DNA of 64,000 bases from Shewanella cyperi (GTDB lineage: Bacteria; Pseudomonadota; Gammaproteobacteria; Enterobacterales; Shewanellaceae). The DNA lies in contig NZ_CP071501.1 of assembly GCF_017354985.1 (NCBI RefSeq), forward strand, positions 3,573,001-3,637,000, written 5' to 3'. The position numbers were made by a program, and so were the translations under genes. Shown here in pieces: positions 8,466 through 17,346 of the stretch; the stretch's first letter is position 1; every line of letters begins with the position of its first letter. The notes beneath the pieces were generated by a model. That model ran no database searches. It worked only from the letters and a program-made list of their open reading frames with translations, and was not told the DNA's origin.

Positions 8466-9782
8466 CTAGAAATTCGCAAACTGGTCATCACAGTTAAACA
8501 GGTGATAAGGCAAGTCTATGCCGTATTGCTTGAGTCTCCGATGGAAACCGGGAATAACCCCAGTGGCCTCAAATGAACCCTTAATCATGCCATCTGCATC
8601 GACGCCATTGCGAACAAAGTGAAACAGCTCCGACATGGTAATGACATCACCTTCCATGCCGTTGATCTCCTGAATACTGGTCACCCTGCGGCGACCATCT
8701 TCCTGGCGTTCCAACTGCACGACCAAGTCAATTGCCGAAGCAATTTGAGTGCGTATATTGCTGACCGGCATTTCAAATCCTGCCATGCACACCATGTACT
8801 CCAGTCTTCCGAGCGCGTCTCTGGGACTGTTGGCGTGTAGTGTGGTCAATGACCCCTCGTGGCCCGTGTTCATGGCGGTAAGCATGTCCAGCGCCTCACC
8901 GCCGCGGACCTCACCTATGACAATGCGGTCAGGCCGCATACGCAGGCAGTTTTTAACCAGATCTCTTTGGGTAACCTCACCACGTCCCTCAATGTTCTGC
9001 GGCCGGGTCTCCAGGCGCACTGTATGGGGTTGCTGCAATTGCAACTCGGCGGAGTCTTCTATGGTGACAATACGTTCATCGGCCGGAATATAGCCGGATA
9101 GCATGTTCAGCAGGGTCGTTTTTCCGCTGCCGGTCCCGCCCGACACCAGGACATTGAGCTTTCCTTTCACCGCGCCCCGCAGTAATTCGACCATGGGCTC
9201 GGTAATTGAGCCGTAATCTATCAACTCCTTGGCGGTCAGCTTACTGACTGCAAACCGCCGGATTGACAGTGCCGGGCCATCCAGGGCCAACGGCGGGATG
9301 ATGGCATTGACCCTGGAACCATCGGCCAATCTGGCATCAACCATAGGTGAGGATTCATCGATGCGGCGACCGACACTGGAAACAATGCGATCAATAATAT
9401 TGAGCAGGTGAGCATTGCTGTGAAACTTGATATTCACCTCTTCGAGCTTACCGCGGCGCTCAACGTAAACCCGGTCGAAGGAGTTAACCAGAATGTCTGA
9501 AATGGTGGGATCCGCCAGCAAGGTTTCCAAGGGCCCCAGCCCCAATACCTCATCGATAATCAGCTTTATTAACCGCTGTCTCGACACCATGTTGATGGGC
9601 AGGTGCATGTCATTGATAAGACGTTCGCATATATCGCTGATTTGCTGTCTTGCCTGGGTTTTGGAAATGGTTTCAATCAAAGACAGGTCCATGACATTGA
9701 GCAGTCTGTCGTAAAGCTGAACCTTAATTTCCTGCTCCTCATCACTGAGGGGTTGATATGGCGCAGTTGTAGTTGTTTCCAT
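8466..9782 (-). CDS. tadA: Tad pilus motor ATPase TadA/CpaF
   Basis: Hexameric cytoplasmic ATPase that powers both assembly and retraction of Tad pili. In 438 residues it shows the CpaF N-terminal helical part (about 1-120), Walker A SGGTGSGKTTL with Lys 221, the Asp box region (about 238-270, IVTIEDSAELQL) and Walker B IVIGEVRGGEALDML with Glu 291, then the His box (TTLHANSPRDALGRLE). All ATPase motifs are intact. It lies between tadZ and tadB as in other Tad loci. Confidence 0.96.
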   Translation of the reverse strand: METTTTAPYQPLSDEEQEIKVQLYDRLLNVMDLSLIETISKTQARQQISDICERLINDMHLPINMVSRQRLIKLIIDEVLGLGPLETLLADPTISDILVNSFDRVYVERRGKLEEVNIKFHSNAHLLNIIDRIVSSVGRRIDESSPMVDARLADGSRVNAIIPPLALDGPALSIRRFAVSKLTAKELIDYGSITEPMVELLRGAVKGKLNVLVSGGTGSGKTTLLNMLSGYIPADERIVTIEDSAELQLQQPHTVRLETRPQNIEGRGEVTQRDLVKNCLRMRPDRIVIGEVRGGEALDMLTAMNTGHEGSLTTLHANSPRDALGRLEYMVCMAGFEMPVSNIRTQIASAIDLVVQLERQEDGRRRVTSIQEINGMEGDVITMSELFHFVRNGVDADGMIKGSFEATGVIPGFHRRLKQYGIDLPYHLFNCDDQFANF

Positions 9783-9800
9783 CGTTGGCGTCCCTGTGGC

Positions 9801-11045
9801 TTAATTCCATAAACGGGCCCAGAAGCTCACCTTGTGATCTTGCTGTGCATCTTTTGTCGGGATCAGCTTATTGGTCAAAGCCTGCAAATCGCCGAGTATC
9901 CGTTGGCGACGGGCAACCTGGGTAATGGGTCTGCCGAGATCGACACACTCACTGGCAACCTTGAAGTCGTTCGCCACCACAGACATGGAGTCAATGCCCA
10001 AGGCATTCTTGATGTCCGCCAACTTAATGATGGTATTGGATTTGTCATAGCGATTAACCAACAGGTGGATCCTGTCTTTGCTGATCCCCATGTTATTGAC
10101 CAGTTGCTGTATCAATGCCTTGGTTTCGCGGATAATCATCAGGTTCTGCTGAGTGACCACCAGCAATTCGGCGTTATGCAGCAAATCTCCGTTCCAACCT
10201 TCCAAGCCGCGGGAAAAATCTATGATGACCTGGGAATAGTGCTGCCGACATTTCCAGATCAGGTCGTGGATCTTGTTCAATTTGATCTCTTCATGGGTGT
10301 TCAGCAGGGTAAAGGGGGCGGCGGCCAGAAGATGTAAACGCTCTCTGCTGGTCATGGCGCTTTTCAAGGCAACCTCGTCCATTTCATCCAGTGCCTGCAG
10401 CGCATCGGAAAGAAAATAGCTGGGTTCAACCCCCAGTATGTGTGCCAGGGAGCCGTAATGCAGATCCGTGTCCAACAACGCCAGGTCACAGCGCTCCCTT
10501 TGGGCTGCAATCACCGCAAGACACGCTGCCACAAAACTGGCGCCAGAGCCTCCTTTGCCGTTGATAACCGCCAGCACAGGAGCTAACTCAGCGGCATCAC
10601 TTAACTGCACCGATATCTTTTTCAGTGCCAGGTACAACTCGTCAGGACTGGCGTCGAGGGGAATGAAATCGCTGACACCATGTTGAAATGCCACCCTCAA
10701 TACCGATTGAGGCGTATCCTGCCCAAGTATGATGATATCGGCGTTATAAGCGGCGGCACACTGGAGTGCCGATTTGGCTTGTTGAGTATCATCGGGCAAT
10801 ACTAAAAGGATGAGATTGAAGGCTTTTCCAGACTCGCCTTTGTTCTTGATATGGTTAAAATCAGAGGTCTTTTCCCAGGTGAGGTTGATACAGCGATCCA
10901 GATTCCGTTCCAATTGGAGTAAAAGCTTTTTTTGGCTATCCAACAACAGGGCATTAATAGGATAAGGCATGGTAAATGTAGCCCTGTCCATGGGAGACTT
11001 AGCCTCGTTGGCATCCGAAATCAGTAATTCCAACGGCTTATCCAT
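9801..11045 (-). CDS. tadZ: Tad pilus localisation protein TadZ/CpaE (MinD-like)
   Basis: CpaE/TadZ is a ParA/MinD-superfamily protein that places the Tad machine in the cell. The 414-residue protein has an N-terminal response-regulator-like receiver-type domain (about 27-145; LILLVLPDD, NADIIILGQDTPQSVLR) and a C-terminal P-loop domain from about 155. The P-loop reads NGKGGSGAS: the deviant-Walker first lysine is present but the usual GK(S/T) lysine is replaced by Ala, as in many TadZ proteins. DTDLHYGSLAHILG is the expected Walker A' region. It probably binds ATP but hydrolysis may be weak (inference). Confidence 0.9.
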   Translation of the reverse strand: MDKPLELLISDANEAKSPMDRATFTMPYPINALLLDSQKKLLLQLERNLDRCINLTWEKTSDFNHIKNKGESGKAFNLILLVLPDDTQQAKSALQCAAAYNADIIILGQDTPQSVLRVAFQHGVSDFIPLDASPDELYLALKKISVQLSDAAELAPVLAVINGKGGSGASFVAACLAVIAAQRERCDLALLDTDLHYGSLAHILGVEPSYFLSDALQALDEMDEVALKSAMTSRERLHLLAAAPFTLLNTHEEIKLNKIHDLIWKCRQHYSQVIIDFSRGLEGWNGDLLHNAELLVVTQQNLMIIRETKALIQQLVNNMGISKDRIHLLVNRYDKSNTIIKLADIKNALGIDSMSVVANDFKVASECVDLGRPITQVARRQRILGDLQALTNKLIPTKDAQQDHKVSFWARLWN

Positions 11046-11109
11046 TATGACCCTCTTCGCTTAGACACCCTATGTTTAATATAGTAGGAAATCCGCAGTT
11101 AATTGGTTT

Positions 11110-11553
11110 TTATTGGCAGTCGGTGATCCCTCCGGGATAGACCCCCAAACTCTCCCTTGGCAGGGTGGAGGAAAAGACGGGAGAGTTCAGCGTTCGATAT
11201 AAGCCCGGTACTAAAAATTGATGCCGATAGTCGCGAATTTCTGCCTTCACCAAATCAATGTCTGATCCATCCGGTGCTGTGGCTGCAGTGCCATCTTTTT
11301 TCAGGTAAAGAAAATACAAATTGCTGGCACTGAGGTTGGGGATCAAATTGGCACCGTTGAAGAGCGCCAGTTGGTCAATATCCGTGGTGGGGTAACAAAC
11401 CGTTGCCAATCTGGCGGCTCTTCGAGACGCTTCCTGCAACACACTGTAAGTGTAAAACAGGCGACCGATTTCCAGAGCGCTGAACAACAACACAAAAAAC
11501 ACGCCGCCCACAATGGCAAATTCCACCACATAGATCCCACGTTGCTTCTTCAT
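11110..11553 (-). CDS. tadE: TadE-like minor pseudopilin
   Basis: A 147-residue TadE-family protein with the prepilin-like head KKQRGIYVVEFAIVGGVFF: Gly before the cleavage site and Glu at +5, followed by one membrane helix (about 8-28). The middle EIGRLFYTYSVLQEASRRAARLAT is the standard TadE motif. TadE and TadF are processed by TadV and act as minor pseudopilins in Flp fibre assembly. It overlaps the upstream tadE-like gene by 4 bases (ATGA), so the two are translated together. Either of the pair may be the functional TadF. Confidence 0.85.
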   Translation of the reverse strand: MKKQRGIYVVEFAIVGGVFFVLLFSALEIGRLFYTYSVLQEASRRAARLATVCYPTTDIDQLALFNGANLIPNLSASNLYFLYLKKDGTAATAPDGSDIDLVKAEIRDYRHQFLVPGLYRTLNSPVFSSTLPRESLGVYPGGITDCQ

Positions 11554-12023
11554 AACGCCGTCACCGCGTAACTGGTATTAAGGTTGAAGCCGAGATCTAT
11601 GCTGCCTCCCAAACCAAAGGTTGACAGACTGTCGCCGAACAAAGGTTGCCAACTATAACTGGCCGAGACCAGTAATCTGCGGGTCCCCGAAGGTGACACG
11701 GCTATGCTGACATTGCTGGTAGAAAGCCCATAAAGCAAAGGGGAACCGCTGCCGTTGACATTGCCATACACCAATAAATTCTTGGTCTCAGTAATACAGT
11801 TTCCACAGTTGGCATCGCTCAGCGGATCGGGAAGATTAGTGGTAACCCGGATATCTGCGGTGTTGGCAAGGTAACGGGCAGCATCCCTGACCAGTTTGGT
11901 CAGGGTGTTGTATTGATAAATCGCCCTTCCCAGCTCGGCCGTGGCAAAAATAGTCAATAACAAGAAAGGCAGCATGATGGTAAATTCAACCGCCGCAACC
12001 CCTTGCTGATTCGACTTGTGCAT
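11550..12023 (-). CDS. TadE/TadF-like minor pseudopilin
   Basis: A 157-residue protein with a pseudopilin head NQQGVAAVEFTIMLPFLLL: Gly-Val cleavage region, Glu at +5 and a hydrophobic helix to about residue 30. ELGRAIYQYNTLTKLVRDAARYL is the TadE motif. The rest is predicted periplasmic and has one Cys pair (NCGNC). It is 8 bases downstream of the tadG-like gene and overlaps the next tadE gene by 4 bases. Assignment to TadE versus TadF cannot be settled by eye. Confidence 0.82.
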   Translation of the reverse strand: MHKSNQQGVAAVEFTIMLPFLLLTIFATAELGRAIYQYNTLTKLVRDAARYLANTADIRVTTNLPDPLSDANCGNCITETKNLLVYGNVNGSGSPLLYGLSTSNVSIAVSPSGTRRLLVSASYSWQPLFGDSLSTFGLGGSIDLGFNLNTSYAVTAL

Positions 12024-12031
12024 GTTGCCCC

Positions 12032-13291
12032 CTAGGAATCTGGACTGTCCGGATCCCGGTACAATACTATGGTGGAGACATTGCTGGTTGCATTGGGGTC
12101 CAGGGAGCTGTTACCGGCGCCGGCACACTCAGTAACAAACTCACCAATAACGTACGAATTAACCCCTTTCTGTACAACCTCCTGAATCAGGAAAAAACAG
12201 CCGGTCGTCAACACCTCAATCTCATTGCGGCCGTTAGCCAACCCGTCACAAAGTCCTATCACGATTGGTAAATTACGCCTGCCAGCAGACGCAGGGGACG
12301 TCTTATCAATGCAGCTGGCTATGTCATCTTCGGCCACGTATTGAGAGAAGGAATAAAAAGACTCACCAGGGGCCAAAGGGATAATATTACCTTCATCATC
12401 AATATCCACCCTGTCGCCTTGGCAGATATTGAAATCTCGCGGATGATCAGTCGGATTCAACCCGCCACCAGACCAATCACCAAAACGAGTGTTGAGTCCT
12501 TGGGCTACTGGCCCCACCTTGCCACCCGGCTCTGTGGGTACAATATCGCCGGGTCCAATACATGAATTGGGGGCATATTCACCAGCCAGGGCTTCACGAA
12601 TAACGTCCCCCCCAGTTCCGTCCATTGCGAGTAGCTGAAAATTCCCGGGGCCAATGGGACTGTCCTGTTTTGAGCTGGTCTTCATGGCATACAATGCATT
12701 GACCTCTATGCCATAGGGGCCGGCTGGATCGTTGGGGTCATCGTTAACGGCACAAACCAGCATGGGCACGATGCGGTTATTGCAAATAATATTGGTACTG
12801 CGGCCGGCAACTGCTGAGGCCCTGACCCTTTTGTTGAAGTTAAATAACTGAGCCAGGTAATTCCCCAGCTGCACGTCCTCCACCCGTACCCGCACATACT
12901 CACTGCCTTCCACCAGAATTGGCGTAAAGGGATCCGGCAATACCGAAAACTCAATTGCCACATTGGCTGTCACTTGAGTGCTGTTGTAGTCCGGTGAGTC
13001 AAGAGAGATATTGGCTTCCAGGGCATGGTTTTCATCATAGCCAAGATTTTGGGCCAGAATTGTGATTGCTGCCTGGCGCGCCTCAGCCAGTGTCGAGCCA
13101 TCCTGCAGTGATTTGGCGGCATGCAGAGCCGCCGAATCCACAGCATTTTGCAGCCGCCCCTTACTCAGCAGCATGTCGCTGCCATCCAAAGCCAAAGCCA
13201 CCATCGCAATGATGGCAAACAGGCCTATGGTGAACATCACCAGAATCGTGCCCTGCTGCCGCGATTTCGGGGATGCAGACACATTCTTCAT
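12032..13291 (-). CDS. tadG: TadG-like pilus assembly protein
   Basis: TadG-family proteins are membrane-anchored periplasmic components of Tad machines. The head RQQGTILVMFTIGLFAIIAM gives one membrane helix (about 13-37 of 419 residues); ALDGSDMLLSKGRLQNAVDSAALHAA is the well-known TadG/TadE-like motif. The remaining 350 residues are periplasmic, Cys-containing, with no von Willebrand A MIDAS motif seen, unlike longer TadG proteins. The ATG at 13291 is preferred over the upstream frame start at 13366 because TGGAGG lies 5 bases before it, and this also removes an overlap with the preceding lipoprotein gene. Confidence 0.83.
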   Translation of the reverse strand: MKNVSASPKSRQQGTILVMFTIGLFAIIAMVALALDGSDMLLSKGRLQNAVDSAALHAAKSLQDGSTLAEARQAAITILAQNLGYDENHALEANISLDSPDYNSTQVTANVAIEFSVLPDPFTPILVEGSEYVRVRVEDVQLGNYLAQLFNFNKRVRASAVAGRSTNIICNNRIVPMLVCAVNDDPNDPAGPYGIEVNALYAMKTSSKQDSPIGPGNFQLLAMDGTGGDVIREALAGEYAPNSCIGPGDIVPTEPGGKVGPVAQGLNTRFGDWSGGGLNPTDHPRDFNICQGDRVDIDDEGNIIPLAPGESFYSFSQYVAEDDIASCIDKTSPASAGRRNLPIVIGLCDGLANGRNEIEVLTTGCFFLIQEVVQKGVNSYVIGEFVTECAGAGNSSLDPNATSNVSTIVLYRDPDSPDS

Positions 13292-13313
13292 GTCAGCCTC
13301 CAACCCGCATGGG

Positions 13314-13595
13314 CTATTTCGAAATAATGGATGTACCCATAGTGACTGCCGAAGCAGGCGCCACACTGCTTTCCCGGTAAGTCACCATTACCTTGCGACC
13401 GTAATTACCTTCCAGACTGAGAATAAGCCCGTCATTTCGCTCCGCGGCCTCGGGGTCCAATATCTGCACCCGTTTAACCTGGTGATAACTGTCATTCATC
13501 GAAAAGTCATGCACATTGGCACATGCAGACAGCATCAGAACAGGCAGGACAATCAGGCTTCGATAACTTTGCAATAGCGTTTTGGATAAACACAT
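13314..13595 (-). CDS. Small lipoprotein of the Tad cluster, unknown role
   Basis: A 93-residue protein with a lipoprotein signal (LIVLPVLMLSA-C25) and a short mature part of about 69 residues without recognised motifs. It lies between the secretin rcpA and tadG, in the same operon, with AAGGAG nine bases before its ATG. Its place directly after the secretin suggests a pilotin or a secretin-associated outer-membrane factor such as RcpB or TadD-like accessory, but sequence alone does not show this. I do not recognise a named family. Confidence 0.7.
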   Translation of the reverse strand: MCLSKTLLQSYRSLIVLPVLMLSACANVHDFSMNDSYHQVKRVQILDPEAAERNDGLILSLEGNYGRKVMVTYRESSVAPASAVTMGTSIISK

Positions 13596-13610
13596 GATGC
13601 CAATCTCCTT

Positions 13611-15077
13611 CTATAGGGCATGCCCATATTTTTGCTGGGTGCCGCTGTCTTCCAGCTTGATATCGGGTTGTGGCGGAATAAAAGCCGTACTCTGACTTTG
13701 CTCCTGTTGCTGAGACTGTGATTCTTTTCTGGACATTTGACCAAGCAAGTAAAACTGCACATCGGACGGTGCGACAAAGCCATCCGTAGGCAAACTCACA
13801 TCCTTGCGATTAAAGGGCCTCACCAACCTTGGGGTCACCAATATCACCAGTTCACTTTGGCCACTGCGGAAACTCCTGCTGGAAAAGAGTTGCCCCAACA
13901 CTGGGACATCACCCAGCCCGGGGATCTTGTCGGCATTCTCTCTCAAGGTGTCACTGATAAGACCGCTGATGGCGATAGTCTGTCCATCCGCCAGTTCGAC
14001 CGTAGTGGAGGTATGCCGCTTCACCAGGGATGGCACCACTAATACCGCTGTGGTGGTGCTGGCCGACAGGGTAAGGGCATTGGAATTGCTGATTTCACTG
14101 ACCACCACATTAAGATTCAAGTTGATTTGTCCTGAGTCCAACACAGTGGGCACAAACTTGACGCCCACACCAAAATCCCGGTATTGAATCGTGGTGTTGC
14201 CGTTATTGCCTGGCACCGGAATAGGGAATTCTCCCCCCGATAAAAACTCTGCGGCTTGACCGCTCATCGCAGTCACATTGGGTTCTGCCAATACCTTGGC
14301 CAAGCCATTTTGCTTCGCCACATCCAAAGCAAAATTAATCAGCAGTTCCTTGTTGATATACTGGGCAAAGAATCCCTTACTTGTTACACCACCGATGGTG
14401 TTCTCAAGGAATCCGCCCCCGCCGCCAACAACACCACCTGCAAGGCGTGACCCTTCGTTATAAATCAAAAATTTGGAATCAAACTGACGGGCAACCTCGC
14501 GTTGAACTTCGGCCACCACCACTTCCAGCATCACCTGGTGATCGCCTCCGACCGTCATCATGTTCAGCACCCGGCTCTCGGTTTTACCCACAGATGCGGC
14601 ATCAACATAGGCCTGGGCCAGTTCAACTGCTGTGTTCATTTTTTGCAAATTGGACGCTTGGCCACTGAGCAACAACTGTCCCTGGGATGTTTGTACCCCC
14701 AGATTTTCACCGGGTAAAAATTGATGCAGTCTTTGCTTCAGGCCATTGAGATCATGGGTGACCTCAATATCCATTACGCTGATAAGAGCATCGTTTTCAT
14801 TCCAAATCATCACGTTGGTACTACCCAGGCGGTTGCCCAATATATACAGTTCATTGTTGGGCAAGAGCTTGATATCGGCGATATCGGGGTTACCCACTGA
14901 AACCCTGTTGACCGCTTTGGGTAACTTCAGTGTCCGTGACTTGAATATGGGGATCAGCTTGATGTCACTGTTGGCCCCAACCGGACCGCCCGCTTGCACC
15001 GGCATCCCCAAAAACAGGGACGCAACAACCAACAAACTGCATCCCCTCCTGATCAGCGTATAAATTGAATGCGACAT
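13611..15077 (-). CDS. rcpA: Tad pilus outer-membrane secretin
   Basis: RcpA/CpaC forms the outer-membrane channel through which the Flp pilus passes. In 488 residues: signal peptide about 1-29; pilus-secretin N domain about 35-105 (LPKAVNRVSVGNPDIADIK, GSTNVMIW); a BON/N1-type domain to about 180; and the secretin homology domain, with VLAEPNVTAMSGQAAEFLSG, FVPTVLDSGQINLNLNVVVSE and SELVILVTPRLVRPF near the end. The C-terminal tail is Gln/Ser-rich. Order rcpC-rcpA agrees with classical Tad loci. Confidence 0.93.
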   Translation of the reverse strand: MSHSIYTLIRRGCSLLVVASLFLGMPVQAGGPVGANSDIKLIPIFKSRTLKLPKAVNRVSVGNPDIADIKLLPNNELYILGNRLGSTNVMIWNENDALISVMDIEVTHDLNGLKQRLHQFLPGENLGVQTSQGQLLLSGQASNLQKMNTAVELAQAYVDAASVGKTESRVLNMMTVGGDHQVMLEVVVAEVQREVARQFDSKFLIYNEGSRLAGGVVGGGGGFLENTIGGVTSKGFFAQYINKELLINFALDVAKQNGLAKVLAEPNVTAMSGQAAEFLSGGEFPIPVPGNNGNTTIQYRDFGVGVKFVPTVLDSGQINLNLNVVVSEISNSNALTLSASTTTAVLVVPSLVKRHTSTTVELADGQTIAISGLISDTLRENADKIPGLGDVPVLGQLFSSRSFRSGQSELVILVTPRLVRPFNRKDVSLPTDGFVAPSDVQFYLLGQMSRKESQSQQQEQSQSTAFIPPQPDIKLEDSGTQQKYGHAL

Positions 15078-15161
15078 GGTGCACTCCCGTATAACTTATC
15101 GTTATTAAATTCCAACCCAACAATTCCTTGCGGCCTGCCGTCACGGCAGATTCGGTAAGGG

Positions 15162-15965
15162 TTAATTGTCCACCTTCACTTCCTGCTCTTTTGTGCCTTT
15201 CAATAAATAGACTTTTTCCCGTGACTTGGGCGCTGGGATATAAACCACCCGCTCAACAGGCTTGGATTCTGCCACCGTTTTTTCAACAACTTCTGGCTTC
15301 TTAATGTCGGCGATGTCTACCTGGGCCTCATCGTTGGGGTTTCTCAGGGCCAGTTGCAGCGAACCGCGCCCTTCGGCAATCATCAATATTTCTGCCTGCT
15401 CAAGGCTCAGCTCAAGGGTCACGGCACGCACCAACACGGGTTTGTTTTCATCGTTGGATGCGCGCTGATCAATGGCCAATATCTTCACATTGGACAGCAC
15501 AACGTCAGTCCTAAAACCATCGCTCTTATACAGGTTGATCACATCGACACGGTTACCCGGCAACAAGAATCCTGCAACCCCAACCACGTCATTGACGCGT
15601 ATGGTCACGGCACGCATTTGCGGTTGGATCAAACTCGCCAGGGTACTGCCTTCCCCTTTCTTGGTCAGGCGTTCGGTTCGCAACACCTCACCTTCATACA
15701 GCTTTTGATTCACCACCTTGCCTTCGGCATCCTCTATGGTTCTCACAGCACCATTGGGTATCACAGATTCAGGCACCGCAGCCAAGGCCAAATGTTTGCG
15801 TTCCAGAATGGTCCCCATGGGAACCTGTGCCGTCAGGGTCACCACGGTTTGGGTCTCTGCCGCAGCCACGGGCGTATTGGTGTTTAACCAAGACTTAGCC
15901 AGGTATACGGCCAAAACACCGAACACCAGTGACAGGACGATAAACAGCACATTTTTGTTGTTCAT
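15162..15965 (-). CDS. rcpC: Tad pilus periplasmic protein RcpC/CpaB
   Basis: RcpC/CpaB proteins carry an SAF-type domain and act with the secretin in the periplasm. The 267-residue protein has an N-terminal membrane anchor (about 5-25), then the SAF region about 45-110 (VPMGTILERKHLALAAVPESV, YEGEVLRTERL) and the conserved RAVTIRVNDVVGVAGFLLPGNRVDV motif. The C-terminal 60 residues are charged. It sits between the AAA ATPase gene and rcpA on the same strand. Confidence 0.92.
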   Translation of the reverse strand: MNNKNVLFIVLSLVFGVLAVYLAKSWLNTNTPVAAAETQTVVTLTAQVPMGTILERKHLALAAVPESVIPNGAVRTIEDAEGKVVNQKLYEGEVLRTERLTKKGEGSTLASLIQPQMRAVTIRVNDVVGVAGFLLPGNRVDVINLYKSDGFRTDVVLSNVKILAIDQRASNDENKPVLVRAVTLELSLEQAEILMIAEGRGSLQLALRNPNDEAQVDIADIKKPEVVEKTVAESKPVERVVYIPAPKSREKVYLLKGTKEQEVKVDN

Positions 15966-16010
15966 AATGAGCTCCCTTTGTCTAACCGCATGCGCATGGG
16001 CTGCACCGAA

Positions 16011-17345
16011 TCAAACAAAATAAATTGACCAAGCCGAGTCAATGAGAGACTGGGTTACAACCGGTTCCAGTTTCATAAAATGCACTTGGTCAGAGATGAT
16101 GCCCAGCAAGTCCCTTGGATAGCAGGGGATCAACGGCTTATTGCAACCTTGATGGTATTCACGCAACAAATATCTGAATACTTCCTCTGTACAGCTAAGC
16201 TTGAGTTCGTCACACACCCGAAACCAAATTTGTCGATAAAGATCTTCATCCAAAGCATCGAAATGAATTTTGTAGCCCAGACGCCTGAGAAAGGCTTCAT
16301 CCACCAGTTCCCTGGGATCCAAGTTAGTAGAAAAAAGCAGAATCAGCTCAAAGGGGATCTCAAAATGTTCACCCGATTGCAGTCCCAAAAAATCACGCCG
16401 TTCTTCCATTGGAATAATCCAACGGTTGAACAACTGCTTGGTACTGATACGCTGGCGTCCAAGGTCATCGAGTAACAGAATGCCGTTATTGGCCTTCAAC
16501 TGCAGCGGTGCCATGTAGGTTCGGCTGTGGTTATCAAAACGAACCTCCAGCATTTCTGCAGTCAACTCACCACCGGTTATCCGCAGCGGCCTGTGACATC
16601 GAATCCACCTGGGGTCGTGGCCCTGAGCCAAGTCGAGGGGATTGTGATTTACCGCCACTTCCACGCTGTGATGAAGCTCGGGGTCAAACACCTGAATAAT
16701 TTCATTGCCTATGGCCAAGGCATAGGGAATGAGGACATCGTCCCCCAAGGCAAGATTCAGATGACGACAGAGGTAACTTTTCCCCGTTCCTGGTGGCCCA
16801 TATATCAGTACCGGACGACAGGAATTCATGGCCGGACCAACTTTGTGCAAAAGGTCGCGGGGTAACACCAACCCCTTGAGTCCCTGTTGCAACATGTCCA
16901 GGGTAATAGGATTGGCGCGACTGGATTGCTTACGACAAATGGGAACATATTGAGCCAAGGGGATAGGTGCCAATCCCAAATAACCACTGCGGGCAAAAGC
17001 CTGTTTGGCATGGAGTTCACCGGCCAGGCTCAGCGCATAGCGCATCTGCCCATCAGCCGTGGTTTGGCGATTTTCTACCCAAGCCAGTTTCTTGGCCGTA
17101 TCCAGCAGGTATTGCAAAATGCCACCTGTGATGGCCATCTTGTTAACCAGGACTTCCTTGGTTAATACTCCAGAAGTAAATATATGCTTTACAAGTAAAT
17201 CCAATAGCAAGGCTTCGGAAAGTCCGGTTTCTGCTACCGTGGTAGGACGTTTGGCCAGTACATCTGTATTTAGCGTTGCCCCCTGAGCCTGAGCTGTAAC
17301 CAGACTGTCAACGCCGACCCGCTCCTCCTGATTGGATTGCAACAT
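16011..17345 (-). CDS. AAA ATPase of the Tad cluster
   Basis: A 444-residue protein with a complete AAA+ core: Walker A YGPPGTGKSYL (about residue 187), Walker B NGILLLDDLGRQ (about 290), a sensor-1 type Asn in LLFSTNLDPRE and an Arg in EAFLRRLGYK. The first 150 residues form a separate helical/winged part. It is not the pilus motor (that is TadA); the AAA core resembles MoxR/remodelling ATPases. Similar genes occur near Flp pilin genes in some gammaproteobacteria, but I know no tested function. ATG at 17345 is chosen over the TTG at 17363: GGAGG lies 8 bases before it and it follows the tadV stop by one base. Confidence 0.8.
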   Translation of the reverse strand: MLQSNQEERVGVDSLVTAQAQGATLNTDVLAKRPTTVAETGLSEALLLDLLVKHIFTSGVLTKEVLVNKMAITGGILQYLLDTAKKLAWVENRQTTADGQMRYALSLAGELHAKQAFARSGYLGLAPIPLAQYVPICRKQSSRANPITLDMLQQGLKGLVLPRDLLHKVGPAMNSCRPVLIYGPPGTGKSYLCRHLNLALGDDVLIPYALAIGNEIIQVFDPELHHSVEVAVNHNPLDLAQGHDPRWIRCHRPLRITGGELTAEMLEVRFDNHSRTYMAPLQLKANNGILLLDDLGRQRISTKQLFNRWIIPMEERRDFLGLQSGEHFEIPFELILLFSTNLDPRELVDEAFLRRLGYKIHFDALDEDLYRQIWFRVCDELKLSCTEEVFRYLLREYHQGCNKPLIPCYPRDLLGIISDQVHFMKLEPVVTQSLIDSAWSIYFV

Positions 17346-17346
17346 A

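Noticed and set aside
11110..12023. Single tadE gene broken by a frameshift
   Set aside because: Both frames have their own prepilin-like head, helix and TadE motif, and overlap by the usual ATGA, so they are two genes.
15135..15149. Terminator between rcpC and rcpA
   Set aside because: CTGCCG-TCA-CGGCAG is a hairpin but short and without a T-run; the genes must be cotranscribed.
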